The notes under the pieces were generated by a model, which saw only the letters and a list, made by a program, of their open reading frames with translations, had not been told where the DNA came from and ran no database searches. A stretch of DNA of 58,105 nucleotides, taken from assembly GCA_049522195.1 (NCBI GenBank), contig JBEKOB010000020.1, forward strand, positions 1 through 58,105, written 5' to 3'. Shown here one piece after another: positions 32,693-42,103 of the stretch. The translations under genes and the position numbers were made by a program. Within the stretch, counting starts at the first letter, position 1. Each line of letters starts with the position of its first letter. Source of the DNA: UBA9647 sp049522195 (GTDB lineage Bacteria > Bacteroidota > Ignavibacteria > UBA10030).

Positions 32693-35113
32693 CTACCGCG
32701 GGGTGGCGTTCGATGCTCCAGTCGACCCCGGAATCTTCAGGATTTGATTCACCTTGATCTTCGAGGAGTGGAGGCTGTTGTACTGCTTCAGTTCTTTGAT
32801 GCTTGTTCCGAACTTCTGTGCGATGACCGACAGGGTCTCCCCTTTTTTCACTTTATGAGTCTGCTCTGCGGTTTTGTTTTTTGCAGGGGCCGATTGTTTG
32901 GGCTGCAGGACCGGCTTCGAATCGGGTTTGGGCTTCGATTCACGCTTAACGTTGACTTCGGCCTTTGCAACGGACGGCGTCTCGATGATCTTCGTCCGCT
33001 CTTCCGGCTCACCGTAGATTTCGAGGGTCTGACCTACAACAATCTTGTTCCCCTTCAGGCTATTCCACGTTTTCAGATCAGCAACGCTGACGCCATGTTC
33101 TTTAGCGATAGTAAACAGCGCATCTCCCTCCTGAACCTTGTACTCAACCCAGCCTCGATCGGACTCTTTTTCGTTGGATGCGGACACAGTTGCAGTTGCA
33201 TTGCCGTTGCTGCCTACTTCCTTTCGAAGCAGTTCCTGCTTCTGAGTAAAAGTCATCCCGTCGATCTTGCCAAGTTGGTCTGCTTTCGAAGCATCGGCCC
33301 AGATCGTCAATTCTTCGCCGGTCCGAATGTAGCTCCCATAACTGATATCATTCCAATTTCGGATATCGCTTGCCCTGACGCCGTACCACTCGGCTATATG
33401 ACCAATCGTGTCTCCACGTTTAACAATATATGCCACTTGGACCTTGTTTCGAGGGGCTTTGAGGGATCGTTTTGATGATTTCGAGTTGCGCGTTACTTCG
33501 GGTTTCGCGGCGGCGAGGGCGGCATCTTTACCCTTTCCGAATGTGATCCTATCAACTTTCTTATCATACTCAAACGGGGCCTTGTCCGCGATCTCAACAT
33601 CCTCCGGGGACATTGGTATCCAGAGCGTCGTCCCGACCTTTAGAGGACGATTTGACTTGATGCTGTTGATTTCCCGCAGCGCAGTCGCGGTCACGCCGTA
33701 CTTCGAGGCGATCTTCGCAAGGCTAGTCTGACCCTTAACGACCTTATGCGTCTTCCATTGCTTCTTTTCTTCCGCCGGAATCTGAGCGTAGTTCGTCTCG
33801 AATACAGACTTCTTGCCGAAAGGAACACGGAAACGATAGCCGGTCACGCCCGCAGGCGTGTGCTGTCGTAAGAGTTCAGGATTGAGCTCCCGAAGCGTCT
33901 CCACATCCGTGTCAGCACACTTGGCCAGAACTTTGAAATCCACACAGTCATCGACGAGGACAATATCATAGAGCAGCGGATCTGCTGGTTTCACATTGAA
34001 GCCGTATTTCTCCGGTTCCATCGCCATTCTCGCCACGGCAATGTACTGAGGAACATAGTTTCTGGTCTGTTTGGGGAGATACTTCCTCATATCCCAAAAA
34101 TCGAGCTTCCCGCTCCGCCGTATTCCCCGATAGACTCTTCCGGCCCCCGCATTATAGGACGCCAGCACGAGGTTCCAGTCGCCGAGGTCCGTATAGAGAT
34201 CTTTCATGTGCCGTGCAGCTGCACGCGTCGACTTCTCAAAATCCCTTCGCTCATCGTACCAAAATGAAGCGCGTAGCCCGTAGAGGCTCCCTGTCGCCCT
34301 CACAAACTGCCACAGTCCCACAGCCCTGGCCCAGGATTGTGCATCAGGCCTCAGACCGCTTTCGGCCATCGAGAGGTAGACCAGTTCCTCCGGGACCCCC
34401 TCCTCCTGGAAGATCTTCTTCATCGTTGGGAAGTATTTGCCGGAAAGATAAAGCCAGCGCTCAAAATGCTCCCTTCCACGATTCATAAAGAAGCTGATCG
34501 CCCGCTCAACATACTCATTGTAAGGCAAAGGAACAGCCGTACCGACGATTTCGTTTTTAGGAATCTCAACGTGAGGTGCGCCGTTCTTTTCAATAGCTGA
34601 GTTGAGCCATTCATGAAGCGCTGAGACGGAGGCGTCACGCCCCGGCATCGGGTGCGTGTCTATGTACTTTTGATAGTCCTCGATGACGCTCTTGCTGAGG
34701 TCCAGATAGTCTTTGTTTGATTCGATGTCATCGTGATAGGTCAATTCGTTGAGGATGTTGATTGCAGCTTCAAACTCGTCGACCGTCAAAGTCGAATCGC
34801 CCGCCTCTTGCGAGCCGAGAGCCGCCACGTAATGCTGGCGGGCCAGCTCCAACTGACGCGAAACGAACGCTGACTCAGTCTCGAGGGTATCGGCAAAACC
34901 ATTGCCAGCAGGCAGCGTATCGTTCGCTGCCGAGGCGAATGCCTGCGATTGCATTCCGGAGGCCTGTGCTGCAGGGGGAATGGTGTCGGGAGGAGTGTTC
35001 GACTCCTTGACAATCTTCTCAATGCGGGCCATGGCTGCTTCTTCTCTCGTCGAGCGCGAGGAAGAGCAACTGAGAACCACAAAACCCAAGAAGAGAATGA
35101 TTAATCGCTTCAT
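32693..35113 (-). CDS. MltD-like lytic transglycosylase lipoprotein with four LysM domains
   Basis: An 806-aa envelope lipoprotein that cleaves peptidoglycan glycan strands. The signal 'MKRLIILFLGFVVLSC' ends in a lipobox cysteine, so the start is the ATG at 35113, with GGAG just upstream; the frame is open to 35188 but lacks a signal there. An SLT domain follows at about 220-370, with catalytic glutamate in 'YLSMAESGLRPDAQS' and 'AVGLWQFVRATGSLYGL'. Four LysM peptidoglycan-binding repeats occupy the C-terminal half ('HKVVKGQTSLAKIASKYGV', 'YIVKRGDTIGHIAEWYGV', 'YKVQEGDALFTIAKEHGV', 'HKVKKGETLSVIAQKFGT'), with Lys/Pro-rich linkers. It is likely a monocistronic unit with its own promoter. Confidence 0.92.
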   Translation of the reverse strand: MKRLIILFLGFVVLSCSSSRSTREEAAMARIEKIVKESNTPPDTIPPAAQASGMQSQAFASAANDTLPAGNGFADTLETESAFVSRQLELARQHYVAALGSQEAGDSTLTVDEFEAAINILNELTYHDDIESNKDYLDLSKSVIEDYQKYIDTHPMPGRDASVSALHEWLNSAIEKNGAPHVEIPKNEIVGTAVPLPYNEYVERAISFFMNRGREHFERWLYLSGKYFPTMKKIFQEEGVPEELVYLSMAESGLRPDAQSWARAVGLWQFVRATGSLYGLRASFWYDERRDFEKSTRAAARHMKDLYTDLGDWNLVLASYNAGAGRVYRGIRRSGKLDFWDMRKYLPKQTRNYVPQYIAVARMAMEPEKYGFNVKPADPLLYDIVLVDDCVDFKVLAKCADTDVETLRELNPELLRQHTPAGVTGYRFRVPFGKKSVFETNYAQIPAEEKKQWKTHKVVKGQTSLAKIASKYGVTATALREINSIKSNRPLKVGTTLWIPMSPEDVEIADKAPFEYDKKVDRITFGKGKDAALAAAKPEVTRNSKSSKRSLKAPRNKVQVAYIVKRGDTIGHIAEWYGVRASDIRNWNDISYGSYIRTGEELTIWADASKADQLGKIDGMTFTQKQELLRKEVGSNGNATATVSASNEKESDRGWVEYKVQEGDALFTIAKEHGVSVADLKTWNSLKGNKIVVGQTLEIYGEPEERTKIIETPSVAKAEVNVKRESKPKPDSKPVLQPKQSAPAKNKTAEQTHKVKKGETLSVIAQKFGTSIKELKQYNSLHSSKIKVNQILKIPGSTGASNATPR

Positions 35114-35152
35114 CAGCTCCGCATTTAAAGTGAAGTAATAACGAACCTTTAC

Positions 35153-35181
35153 AAGATACCAAAATATCAACACAGAATCAA
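35153..35181 (-). promoter_or_regulatory. Promoter candidate for the lytic transglycosylase gene
   Basis: On the minus strand TTGATT (35181-35176), a 17-base spacer and TATCTT (35158-35153), 40 bases before the start codon. Confidence 0.5.
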
Positions 35182-35223
35182 CGCCCACACGGCCTCAACG
35201 AGAACATTTCAAGAGAGACAATC

Positions 35224-36771
35224 TCAAAGTGGAATATTGCCATGCTTCTTTTTCGGGTTTGCATCGACCTTGTTATCCAGAAATCGAAGTGCTTTGATCA
35301 GTTTGGGCCTCGTCTCGCTCGGTATGATAACCTCGTCAATGAAACCTCGGTCGGCCGCGATATAGGGATTTGCGAATTTCTCCCTGTACTCATTCACTTT
35401 CTGTTCAGTAGCCTTATCCTTGTCGACGGCCTGGTCGATCTCCTTTCGGAAGATTATTTCCACCGCTCCTTTGGGGCCCATGACCGCGATCTCGGCACTT
35501 GGCCAGGCGAGATTGACATCTCCCCGGATGTGCTTAGAGTTCATGACATCATACGCACCTCCGTACGCTTTCCGCGTGATGACGGTCAAACGCGGGACCG
35601 TTGCTTCGCAGAACGCATAAAGGAGCTTGGCACCGTTCTTTATGATGCCTCTCCATTCCTGGTCGGTACCTGGAAGAAATCCAGGCACATCCTCGAAAAC
35701 GACGAGTGGGATATTGAATGCGTCGCAGAATCTCACAAACCGGGCTCCTTTGAGTGAGGCGTCGATATCCAGGACCCCGGCCAGCACTGATGGTTGGTTG
35801 GCAACGACTCCAACCGACATTCCCCCGAGCCGCGCAAAGCCCACGATGAGGTTTTGCGCATACAGCTCCTGCACCTCGAAGAAGATACCATCGTCCACGA
35901 TCTTGTCAATGACCTCTTTCATGTCGTAAGGCTTGTTGGGGTTCTCGGGCACGAGCGTGTCGAGCGATGCATCCATCCGCTGGAGATCGTCGGAAGTAGC
36001 TTTTCGCGGCGGATCATCGATGTTATTTAGCGGTATGTACCCAAGTAACTTTCTGATTGACTGGAGACAGTCAACCTCATTTTCACACGCAAAGTGAGCG
36101 ACACCACTCTTTGTCGCATGAGTCATCGCTCCACCCAGTTCCTCAAATGTCACGTCCTCGTGGGTGACTGTCTTCACCACATTGGGACCTGTGACGAACA
36201 TGTAGCTCGTATTCTTGACCATGAAAACAAAATCGGTGATCGCAGGCGAATAGACGGCCCCACCGGCACACGGGCCGAGAACGGCGGAAATTTGGGGAAC
36301 AACTCCCGATGCCAGGGTATTGCGAAGAAAGATGTCGGCATATCCACCGAGGCTCACGACTCCCTCCTGTATCCGTGCACCGCCGGAGTCATTGAGACCA
36401 ATGACCGGCACCCCGATCTTCAGTGCCATGTCCATGATCCTGCAGATCTTCTCTGCATGAGCCTCGGATAACGAACCCCCAAAGATTGTGAAATCCTGGC
36501 TGAATACGAGGACCTGGCGTCCATCGATGGTTCCCCTCCCTGTGACAACCCCATCACCCAAATACTTCTGCTTCTCCAGCCCGAAATCCGTTGAACGGTG
36601 CTGAACGAACATCCCGATTTCTTCAAAACTCCCCTCATCGAGAAGAATATCGATGCGCTCCCGCGCAGTCAGCTTCCCTTTCCTATGTTGCTCTTCAATC
36701 CGCTTCTCTCCCCCCCCTTTCAGTGCCCGTTCCCGTTCCTCGAGAAGATGCTTGATCCTGTCAGTGCTCAT
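35224..36771 (-). CDS. Acyl-CoA carboxylase carboxyltransferase subunit (propionyl/methylmalonyl-CoA type)
   Basis: A 515-aa biotin-dependent carboxyltransferase. It moves the carboxyl group between carboxybiotin and an acyl-CoA, most often propionyl-CoA to methylmalonyl-CoA. The oxyanion-hole segments 'GGSLSEAHAEKICRIMDMAL', 'GLNDSGGARIQEGV' and 'GPCAGGAVYSPAITDFV' are in the N-terminal half. 'FEDVPGFLPGTDQEWRGIIK' and 'KAYGGAYDVMNSKHIRGDVN' in the C-terminal half form the second crotonase-like unit. The length matches the family. No biotin carboxylase or biotin carrier gene is adjacent, so propionyl-CoA carboxylase, methylmalonyl-CoA decarboxylase and acetyl-CoA use cannot be separated. Confidence 0.88.
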   Translation of the reverse strand: MSTDRIKHLLEERERALKGGGEKRIEEQHRKGKLTARERIDILLDEGSFEEIGMFVQHRSTDFGLEKQKYLGDGVVTGRGTIDGRQVLVFSQDFTIFGGSLSEAHAEKICRIMDMALKIGVPVIGLNDSGGARIQEGVVSLGGYADIFLRNTLASGVVPQISAVLGPCAGGAVYSPAITDFVFMVKNTSYMFVTGPNVVKTVTHEDVTFEELGGAMTHATKSGVAHFACENEVDCLQSIRKLLGYIPLNNIDDPPRKATSDDLQRMDASLDTLVPENPNKPYDMKEVIDKIVDDGIFFEVQELYAQNLIVGFARLGGMSVGVVANQPSVLAGVLDIDASLKGARFVRFCDAFNIPLVVFEDVPGFLPGTDQEWRGIIKNGAKLLYAFCEATVPRLTVITRKAYGGAYDVMNSKHIRGDVNLAWPSAEIAVMGPKGAVEIIFRKEIDQAVDKDKATEQKVNEYREKFANPYIAADRGFIDEVIIPSETRPKLIKALRFLDNKVDANPKKKHGNIPL

Positions 36772-36829
36772 AGGTGTTTTACCTGATCGGTGAAATGGAG
36801 AACCCAGTGAAGGATTGTCTTATGGCAGG

Positions 36830-36858
36830 AATATAGAAAACTCGGCCGGCGGATGCAA
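36830..36858 (-). promoter_or_regulatory. Promoter candidate for the acyl-CoA carboxylase gene
   Basis: On the minus strand TTGCAT (36858-36853), a 17-base spacer and TATATT (36835-36830), 58 bases before the start codon. Confidence 0.6.
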
Positions 36859-36911
36859 GAAGCCACAGATCGACTTGCGACCGTAGGATGAGAAATCAAA
36901 AGCCTGGGTAG

Positions 36912-39900
36912 TTACCTGGGCTGTTCACTCTCTTCTTGACGGAGCTCTCGTTTGAATCGCTCCTCGAAGATCGTGTACAGCGTGGGGACAAAGAATAACG
37001 TGAGTATAGTCGATACCGTGAGGCCGCCAATGACTGCAATGGCAAGCGGTGCCTGGGTCTTCTCTCCTCCCAACCCTATCGCCATTGGAATCAATCCGAG
37101 TACGGTCGCCAGTGAAGTCATAAGAATTGGCTTGAGGCGTGTTCTCCCTGCGCGGACGACCGCTTCGCGCAGCGCGAGACCTCGTGCACGTGTGTGATTT
37201 GTGTAGTCGACAAGCAGGATCCCGTTGCTCACAACAACCCCCACCATCACAATCACGCCCTGGAATGACGTAACGGAGAGCGTGGTATTGGTCAGGAAAA
37301 GCATCCAGAACACTCCGACGATGCCGAGAGGGACAGTGAACATGATGATGAAGGGATCAATCAACGACTGAAATTGCGATGCCATGACTACGTAGACCAG
37401 CAAGATAGCCAGAGAGAATGCCAGAAGAAGATCTCGGAATGTTTTTTCCTGTTGCTCCACGTTACCACTAAGCCTTATCTCGAACCCCTGCGGCATGTTG
37501 AGTCCGGCGAGTTTTGTCCGAATATCCCGCGCAACGCTCCCCAGATCTCGACCGCTGACATTGGCTGTTACATCGACGATCCTCTGCTGCTGTTTCCGGT
37601 CAATCTGAACCGGGGAGGAAGCTTTTACAATCGTCGCAACGTTTCCCAGCAACACCTGCTGACCGCCTGTTGTGGTAAGAACGATATTGCGGAGATCATC
37701 AATATGAGATCGATAATCCTCGCTCAGCCGTACGAGAATGTTGTACTGATTCCCTGTCGTCGGATCTGTATACAGCGAGGCGACCGCTCCATTGAAACAG
37801 GTGTTGATGGTGCTGGAAACCTGAGCCGCACTGATCCCCAGCACTCCTGCCTTATCCCTGTCAATCTTCACCCTGAGCTCGGGAAGGTTGTCATCGCGCG
37901 TTACCTGCACATCCACTGCCCCCGGCGTTGATCGAACGATTGCAGCGACGTCCGCAGCCAGTGCCGAACCTGCCTGCAAATCGTATCCACGGATTTCCAC
38001 GTCGATCGGTGCGTTCGAACCGAAATTCAGGAGGAAGCGCAAAAACCCTCCCGGACTCATATAGACCTGCACACCGGGGATGGATGAGATCTTTGGTCGA
38101 ATGTCACGGATAATGTCAAAAACGCTTCTCTTTCGTTGGTCGACAGGCACGAGAGCGACCTGCATGTTTGCCGCGTGGCTACCGGTATTTCGGTTACCGA
38201 TGCTCCCGCTTCGAGACGAAGGGATTCCAACGTCCGAGATAATTGCGCTCAGCTCAGGGATGTTCTGCTGCAGGATTGCTTCGATATTTCGAATCGCCTT
38301 ATCTGTCTCCTCTGCACGGGTCCCAACTGGAAGCTTGACCGTGATGGAGAATTGTCCTTCATCTTGATCCGGGAAGAATTCCGTTCCGATGAATTTTATA
38401 AGTCCAAGAGAGACAATTGCCACACCGAGAATTGTCCCTATGACCAGGCGGCGATGATCGAGCGCCCACTGGAGCCTCTTCTCGTACCACGCATCGATTG
38501 CCTCAATGGCATCGTGCGTAACAACACGAATGCGGTCAGAGAGATTCTTGGAATTCCGGTCGAGATGCTTTTCCGGCGGGAGATACTGCAAGCACATCAA
38601 AGGCGTTACCGTCCGCGAGATGAAAAATGACCCGAACAACGCCACGGCAATCGTAACGGTCAAAGGAATGAAGAGAAGTTTCGCGATCCCAGTGAGAAAG
38701 ACGATCGGCAGAAAGACGATCACAGTCGCGAGCGTGGAGACAAAGATTGGTGCTGCTACCTCGCGCGCTGCATCGAGCGTGGCTTGAAGCTTCGACAATC
38801 CTTCCTTGCGCTCATTGTAATGTCGCGATATGGCTTCGAGCTCAACGATCGAGTCATCGACCAGTCGCCCAACAGCGAGCGCCAGGCCGCCGAAGGTCAT
38901 AATGTTCAGCGTTGCGTTTCCAAACCGGAACCAGATAAACGTAATGAGGATCGAGAGCGGAATTGCCACCAGAATGATGAGGGTTCCTCGCATGTTCCGG
39001 AGGAATATCATAATGATGAGCATTGCAAGAACAGCCCCCAAGAGAGCTTCCCGCTGAAGTCCTGCGATTGTCTGTCGGATGTAGAGGGATTGATCAAATG
39101 TCATCGCAAGCTTGACTGACTGCGGAATGCCGACGAGGTTCGGCATTGCTTTCACAATGCCATCGACAACATCGATCGTATTGGCAGCTGCAAGCTTCTG
39201 CACGCGCAAGGTGAGTCCCGGTTTTCCGTTAATGCGCACAAGCTCGGTTTGCTCCTGATAGCTGTCTTCAACCCGGGCAATGTCCTTGACATGAATCGCA
39301 ACACCATTAATAACACGGATTACGATTTCCTCCATCGGCTTGACAACGTTGAACCGGCTTTCGGTCTTCAAAGCGTAATCAAAAACGCCGGTACGCAGGT
39401 CACCTGAAGGGATAATCAGATTGGAATTCGCGACCGCATCCATGACGGACTGAACGGGCAGATGGAGAGCCTCAAGACGCTCCCGGTCGACGACGACATG
39501 GATCTCCCGGATGCGTCCACCGATCACTTGTGCCGACGCAACGCCGGAGAGGTGCTCAATCTGGGGCTCAATGACATTGAACGCCAGATCGTACAGATCA
39601 CGCTCATCCATGTCACCCGACACCGAAATATTGCAGACGGCAATGGAGTTGACATCAAACCTGAGAACCGTTGGAAGCGTGACGCCGGTGGGAAGCTGAT
39701 TGATGACCCGGTTGACTCGCTGCACGACATCGACCAGTCCAACGTCGACGTTTGCATTCCAGACAAAATTCACCCGGATACTGGAAATCCCTTCGCGTGT
39801 CGAGGACTGGATGTAGTCCACATCGTTGACCGAGCTGACAGAACGCTCGATGATCGTTGTGACGGTCTGTTCCATATCCAGCGGGCCGGCGCCAGGATAG

Positions 39901-40049
39901 AAGCAAACGGTCGTGACGACAGGTATGGAGATGTTCGGAAGAAGATCAATCGGGAGTTGCTGGAAGGACACAAATCCCAGAACCAGGATCGTGACAGCAA
40001 TGAGGAATGTTGAAATCGGATATTTGAGCGCGAGTCGTGTTAGCCACAT
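36912..40049 (-). CDS. RND efflux pump inner-membrane transporter (AcrB/HAE1 family)
   Basis: A 1045-aa proton-driven RND transporter. It has twelve predicted membrane helices in the two-half layout with two large periplasmic loops. The proton-relay aspartates are in 'GGLALAVGRLVDDSIVELEA' (helix 4), and helix-adjacent 'FFPDQDEGQFSITVKLP' and 'VMASQFQSLIDPFIIMFTVP' are standard. The N-terminus 'LTRLALKYPISTFLIAVTIL' fits the family start. It ends 45 bases before the carboxylase promoter region and follows the membrane-fusion gene by 15 bases. Substrates (drugs, bile-type amphiphiles or solvents) cannot be told from sequence. Confidence 0.93.
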   Translation of the reverse strand: MWLTRLALKYPISTFLIAVTILVLGFVSFQQLPIDLLPNISIPVVTTVCFYPGAGPLDMEQTVTTIIERSVSSVNDVDYIQSSTREGISSIRVNFVWNANVDVGLVDVVQRVNRVINQLPTGVTLPTVLRFDVNSIAVCNISVSGDMDERDLYDLAFNVIEPQIEHLSGVASAQVIGGRIREIHVVVDRERLEALHLPVQSVMDAVANSNLIIPSGDLRTGVFDYALKTESRFNVVKPMEEIVIRVINGVAIHVKDIARVEDSYQEQTELVRINGKPGLTLRVQKLAAANTIDVVDGIVKAMPNLVGIPQSVKLAMTFDQSLYIRQTIAGLQREALLGAVLAMLIIMIFLRNMRGTLIILVAIPLSILITFIWFRFGNATLNIMTFGGLALAVGRLVDDSIVELEAISRHYNERKEGLSKLQATLDAAREVAAPIFVSTLATVIVFLPIVFLTGIAKLLFIPLTVTIAVALFGSFFISRTVTPLMCLQYLPPEKHLDRNSKNLSDRIRVVTHDAIEAIDAWYEKRLQWALDHRRLVIGTILGVAIVSLGLIKFIGTEFFPDQDEGQFSITVKLPVGTRAEETDKAIRNIEAILQQNIPELSAIISDVGIPSSRSGSIGNRNTGSHAANMQVALVPVDQRKRSVFDIIRDIRPKISSIPGVQVYMSPGGFLRFLLNFGSNAPIDVEIRGYDLQAGSALAADVAAIVRSTPGAVDVQVTRDDNLPELRVKIDRDKAGVLGISAAQVSSTINTCFNGAVASLYTDPTTGNQYNILVRLSEDYRSHIDDLRNIVLTTTGGQQVLLGNVATIVKASSPVQIDRKQQQRIVDVTANVSGRDLGSVARDIRTKLAGLNMPQGFEIRLSGNVEQQEKTFRDLLLAFSLAILLVYVVMASQFQSLIDPFIIMFTVPLGIVGVFWMLFLTNTTLSVTSFQGVIVMVGVVVSNGILLVDYTNHTRARGLALREAVVRAGRTRLKPILMTSLATVLGLIPMAIGLGGEKTQAPLAIAVIGGLTVSTILTLFFVPTLYTIFEERFKRELRQEESEQPR

Positions 40050-40064
40050 ATGGACGTTGTTGTA

Positions 40065-41111
40065 TTACTGGACCCTTACCTGTCCTCCATCCTTGACGAG
40101 CTGCTGCCCCATGACAATAAGGCTGGCATTGTCTTGGAGCCCATCAAAGATCTCGGTTCTCCCTCCCTGCTCGACCCCTATGTTCACTTTCACACGATGT
40201 GCTGCGTTGTTCTGTACGACGTACACATAGTATCCATTGTCATCCCGAAGCAATGCCTGCGTCGGGACACTGATTTGATTCGGCCGTTCAGCCACACGAA
40301 GAAGAACGTCAGCGTACATACCCGGCCGAAGCAAGAGATTCAGATTAGGAATGTCGATCTCCGCTGTCATCGTTCGCGTCGCGGGATCGACAGCCTGGCT
40401 GAGGCGGGCAACGAGCCCGGAAAATTCCGTCCCCGGGAAGGCATCAGCGGTGATGCTCGCTTGTGTGCCGACGTGAACGGTGGCAATGTCCTTTTCCAAG
40501 ATGTTTACGACAACCCTTACCGTATCGAACCTCACCAGGCTAAACAGCGTTGCATTCGTCGGAGTTGTGACGACTGCCCCCGGATCCATGAATCGCCGCG
40601 AGACGGTCCCTGAAAATGGGGCTGTGATCCATGCATACCCCAGCCTGGTTTGCGCATTCTCATAGTTTGCCTCAGCGACCCTCATCAAGGCATCAGCGTT
40701 GTCCAGATCTTGTTTGGAAACAAGGTTGCCTTGGAGGAGTTGCTTGGTCCGCTCATAGGTCGCACGCGCATTGAAAAACGTAGCTGCTGTCTGCTGTACT
40801 TGCTGCGTCAGTTCCGTGGTATCGATCAAGGCGAGAATCTGGCCAAGTTTGACCTTGGAACCGATGTTGGCATACACCCGGTCAAGCGTGCCACTTACCT
40901 TAGAGAAAATGCTGGCTTGCTGCACAGCGATGACGTCGCCGGTGAGCTGGATTCTCTGCGTGATCTTCTCACGCAGAGGCTTCTCGACTATGACGACAGG
41001 GATGTTCTGGCGACGCGTTTCCGAACCAGAAGTATCTCCCAGGATCTTGTAGGCAGCCACTGCGGCGAGGAGGACAACGAAGCCGAGTGGAATAATGATT
41101 TTCAGTTTCAT
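40065..41111 (-). CDS. RND efflux membrane-fusion (periplasmic adaptor) protein
   Basis: A 348-aa adaptor of the AcrA/HlyD type that joins the RND pump to an outer-membrane channel. An N-terminal membrane anchor or signal (IIIPLGFVVLLAAVAAYKIL) leads to a split lipoyl domain ('ASIFSKVSGTLDRVYANIGS' and 'YAWITAPFSGTVSRRFMDPG'). These flank a short coiled-coil hairpin (about 110-160, with 'TYERTKQLLQGNLVSKQDLD'), followed by the beta-barrel and membrane-proximal domains. The hairpin is short. The gene is 142 bp downstream of the Spy-like gene; no TolC-type gene is present in between. Confidence 0.9.
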   Translation of the reverse strand: MKLKIIIPLGFVVLLAAVAAYKILGDTSGSETRRQNIPVVIVEKPLREKITQRIQLTGDVIAVQQASIFSKVSGTLDRVYANIGSKVKLGQILALIDTTELTQQVQQTAATFFNARATYERTKQLLQGNLVSKQDLDNADALMRVAEANYENAQTRLGYAWITAPFSGTVSRRFMDPGAVVTTPTNATLFSLVRFDTVRVVVNILEKDIATVHVGTQASITADAFPGTEFSGLVARLSQAVDPATRTMTAEIDIPNLNLLLRPGMYADVLLRVAERPNQISVPTQALLRDDNGYYVYVVQNNAAHRVKVNIGVEQGGRTEIFDGLQDNASLIVMGQQLVKDGGQVRVQ

Positions 41112-41253
41112 CGACGATGTGCTTCCTTCAGGTCCTTGGGTCAGAACCGGTACCGCACTTCAACCTTGCGACGAAGACTCTTCAAAGCAAGAAGCGCGCC
41201 CGACCGATACAAACCGGATGCCGATTTACGACAGTCCCCCCGTTGAAAAGCAA

Positions 41254-41637
41254 TTAATGCTCGGTACTGTCGCGGCGGTGCGATTCACGCTCATCCATTT
41301 CCTTGATATAGCCGTCGAAGAGCTTGTTCTGATCTGCTGACAACAGAGCTCGTATCGACATCCTGAGTGTATCGCGCCTTAGATGAAATGCCTGCCAGTA
41401 GTGTGTCTGCACCTGGCTGAAGTTCTCCCGGAACGACTCCAGAATCGAGTCCACCTTCGTGCTTTGTACAGGGGAGAGTTTCAGGCGATCTACAAACTGC
41501 TTTTGCATCTCAACTCGATTGGGCCTCCGACTCCCCACCGGTCCTGCCAGGTACGTCTTGCCGATAAACCCACCGGCGACACCTCCGAGCAAGAAACTCA
41601 GTACGATAAACACAAATGTCTTGGTCTTGAGTTCCAT
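41254..41637 (-). CDS. Spy/CpxP-like membrane-anchored periplasmic protein
   Basis: A 127-aa protein with one N-terminal membrane segment (TFVFIVLSFLLGGVAGGFIG) and a helical periplasmic part. The helical part has 'FVDRLKLSPVQSTKVDSILE', the L-x-L-S/T-x-x-Q motif of the Spy/CpxP/heavy-metal-resistance group, plus 'RALLSADQNKLFDGYIKEMD'. Such proteins sense or buffer envelope stress. I choose the ATG at 41637; the frame open to 41847 overlaps the anti-sigma gene and lacks a signal. Its position after sigma and anti-sigma genes suggests it is part of the same stress-response unit. Confidence 0.75.
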   Translation of the reverse strand: MELKTKTFVFIVLSFLLGGVAGGFIGKTYLAGPVGSRRPNRVEMQKQFVDRLKLSPVQSTKVDSILESFRENFSQVQTHYWQAFHLRRDTLRMSIRALLSADQNKLFDGYIKEMDERESHRRDSTEH

Positions 41638-41647
41638 GGGCTTTACC

Positions 41648-42103
41648 TCATTGCGAAAGTGCTGCAAACATGACATCTTCCTTCGAGATTGTGCGTTGGC
41701 TCCCAAGGACCGCGTGGGCTGCGCTGTCGGTTGGCTCGCCACTGAGATAGCGTTCCTCTCCAAGCGGCTGCTGGGGTTTGAGAACGCTGCCAAAGGCCAC
41801 GACCGCGAAAACAAGGACACACAAAGCGGCAACGATGTTTCGTGCAAACCGTTCGGGCCCCAGCCATATCACGGATTCCAGCTGATCGCGCCGAATCGAC
41901 CGCTGGACCGTATAGACAAAATTGTCTGGGAGGTCCGCCGTTGCAGCCGCGCGAATCCTCGCCCGAATTGATCCGAGTTCGACGATACGTCGTTGGCATA
42001 ACGAACAGCCTTCGACGTGTTCCCGAACCACCTTCGCCTCAGTCTCACTCAGCTCATGGTCTACAAAGGCCGAGAGCAAGCGCTGCATCTTTGTATGGTT
42101 CAT
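41648..42103 (-). CDS. Zinc-finger anti-sigma factor, membrane-bound
   Basis: A 151-aa protein with a ZAS-type anti-sigma domain: 'LLSAFVDHELSETEAKVVRE', then H29-x3-C33-x2-C36, the canonical zinc-binding motif. A single membrane segment follows at about 88-107 (NIVAALCVLVFAVVAFGSVL), then a short periplasmic tail. It would hold the ECF sigma factor inactive at the inner membrane until an envelope signal triggers release. Its start overlaps the sigma gene stop by four bases (ATGA), the usual coupling for sigma/anti-sigma pairs. The downstream Spy-like gene starts 10 bases later. Confidence 0.88.
   Translation of the reverse strand: MNHTKMQRLLSAFVDHELSETEAKVVREHVEGCSLCQRRIVELGSIRARIRAAATADLPDNFVYTVQRSIRRDQLESVIWLGPERFARNIVAALCVLVFAVVAFGSVLKPQQPLGEERYLSGEPTDSAAHAVLGSQRTISKEDVMFAALSQ

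Noticed and set aside
41152..41253. A short minus-strand frame ending KVEVRYRF before the adaptor gene, like the end of an outer-membrane channel
   Set aside because: The frame has no start codon of its own, and its upstream part is only the shadow of the Spy-like gene. A remnant of a TolC gene cannot be shown.
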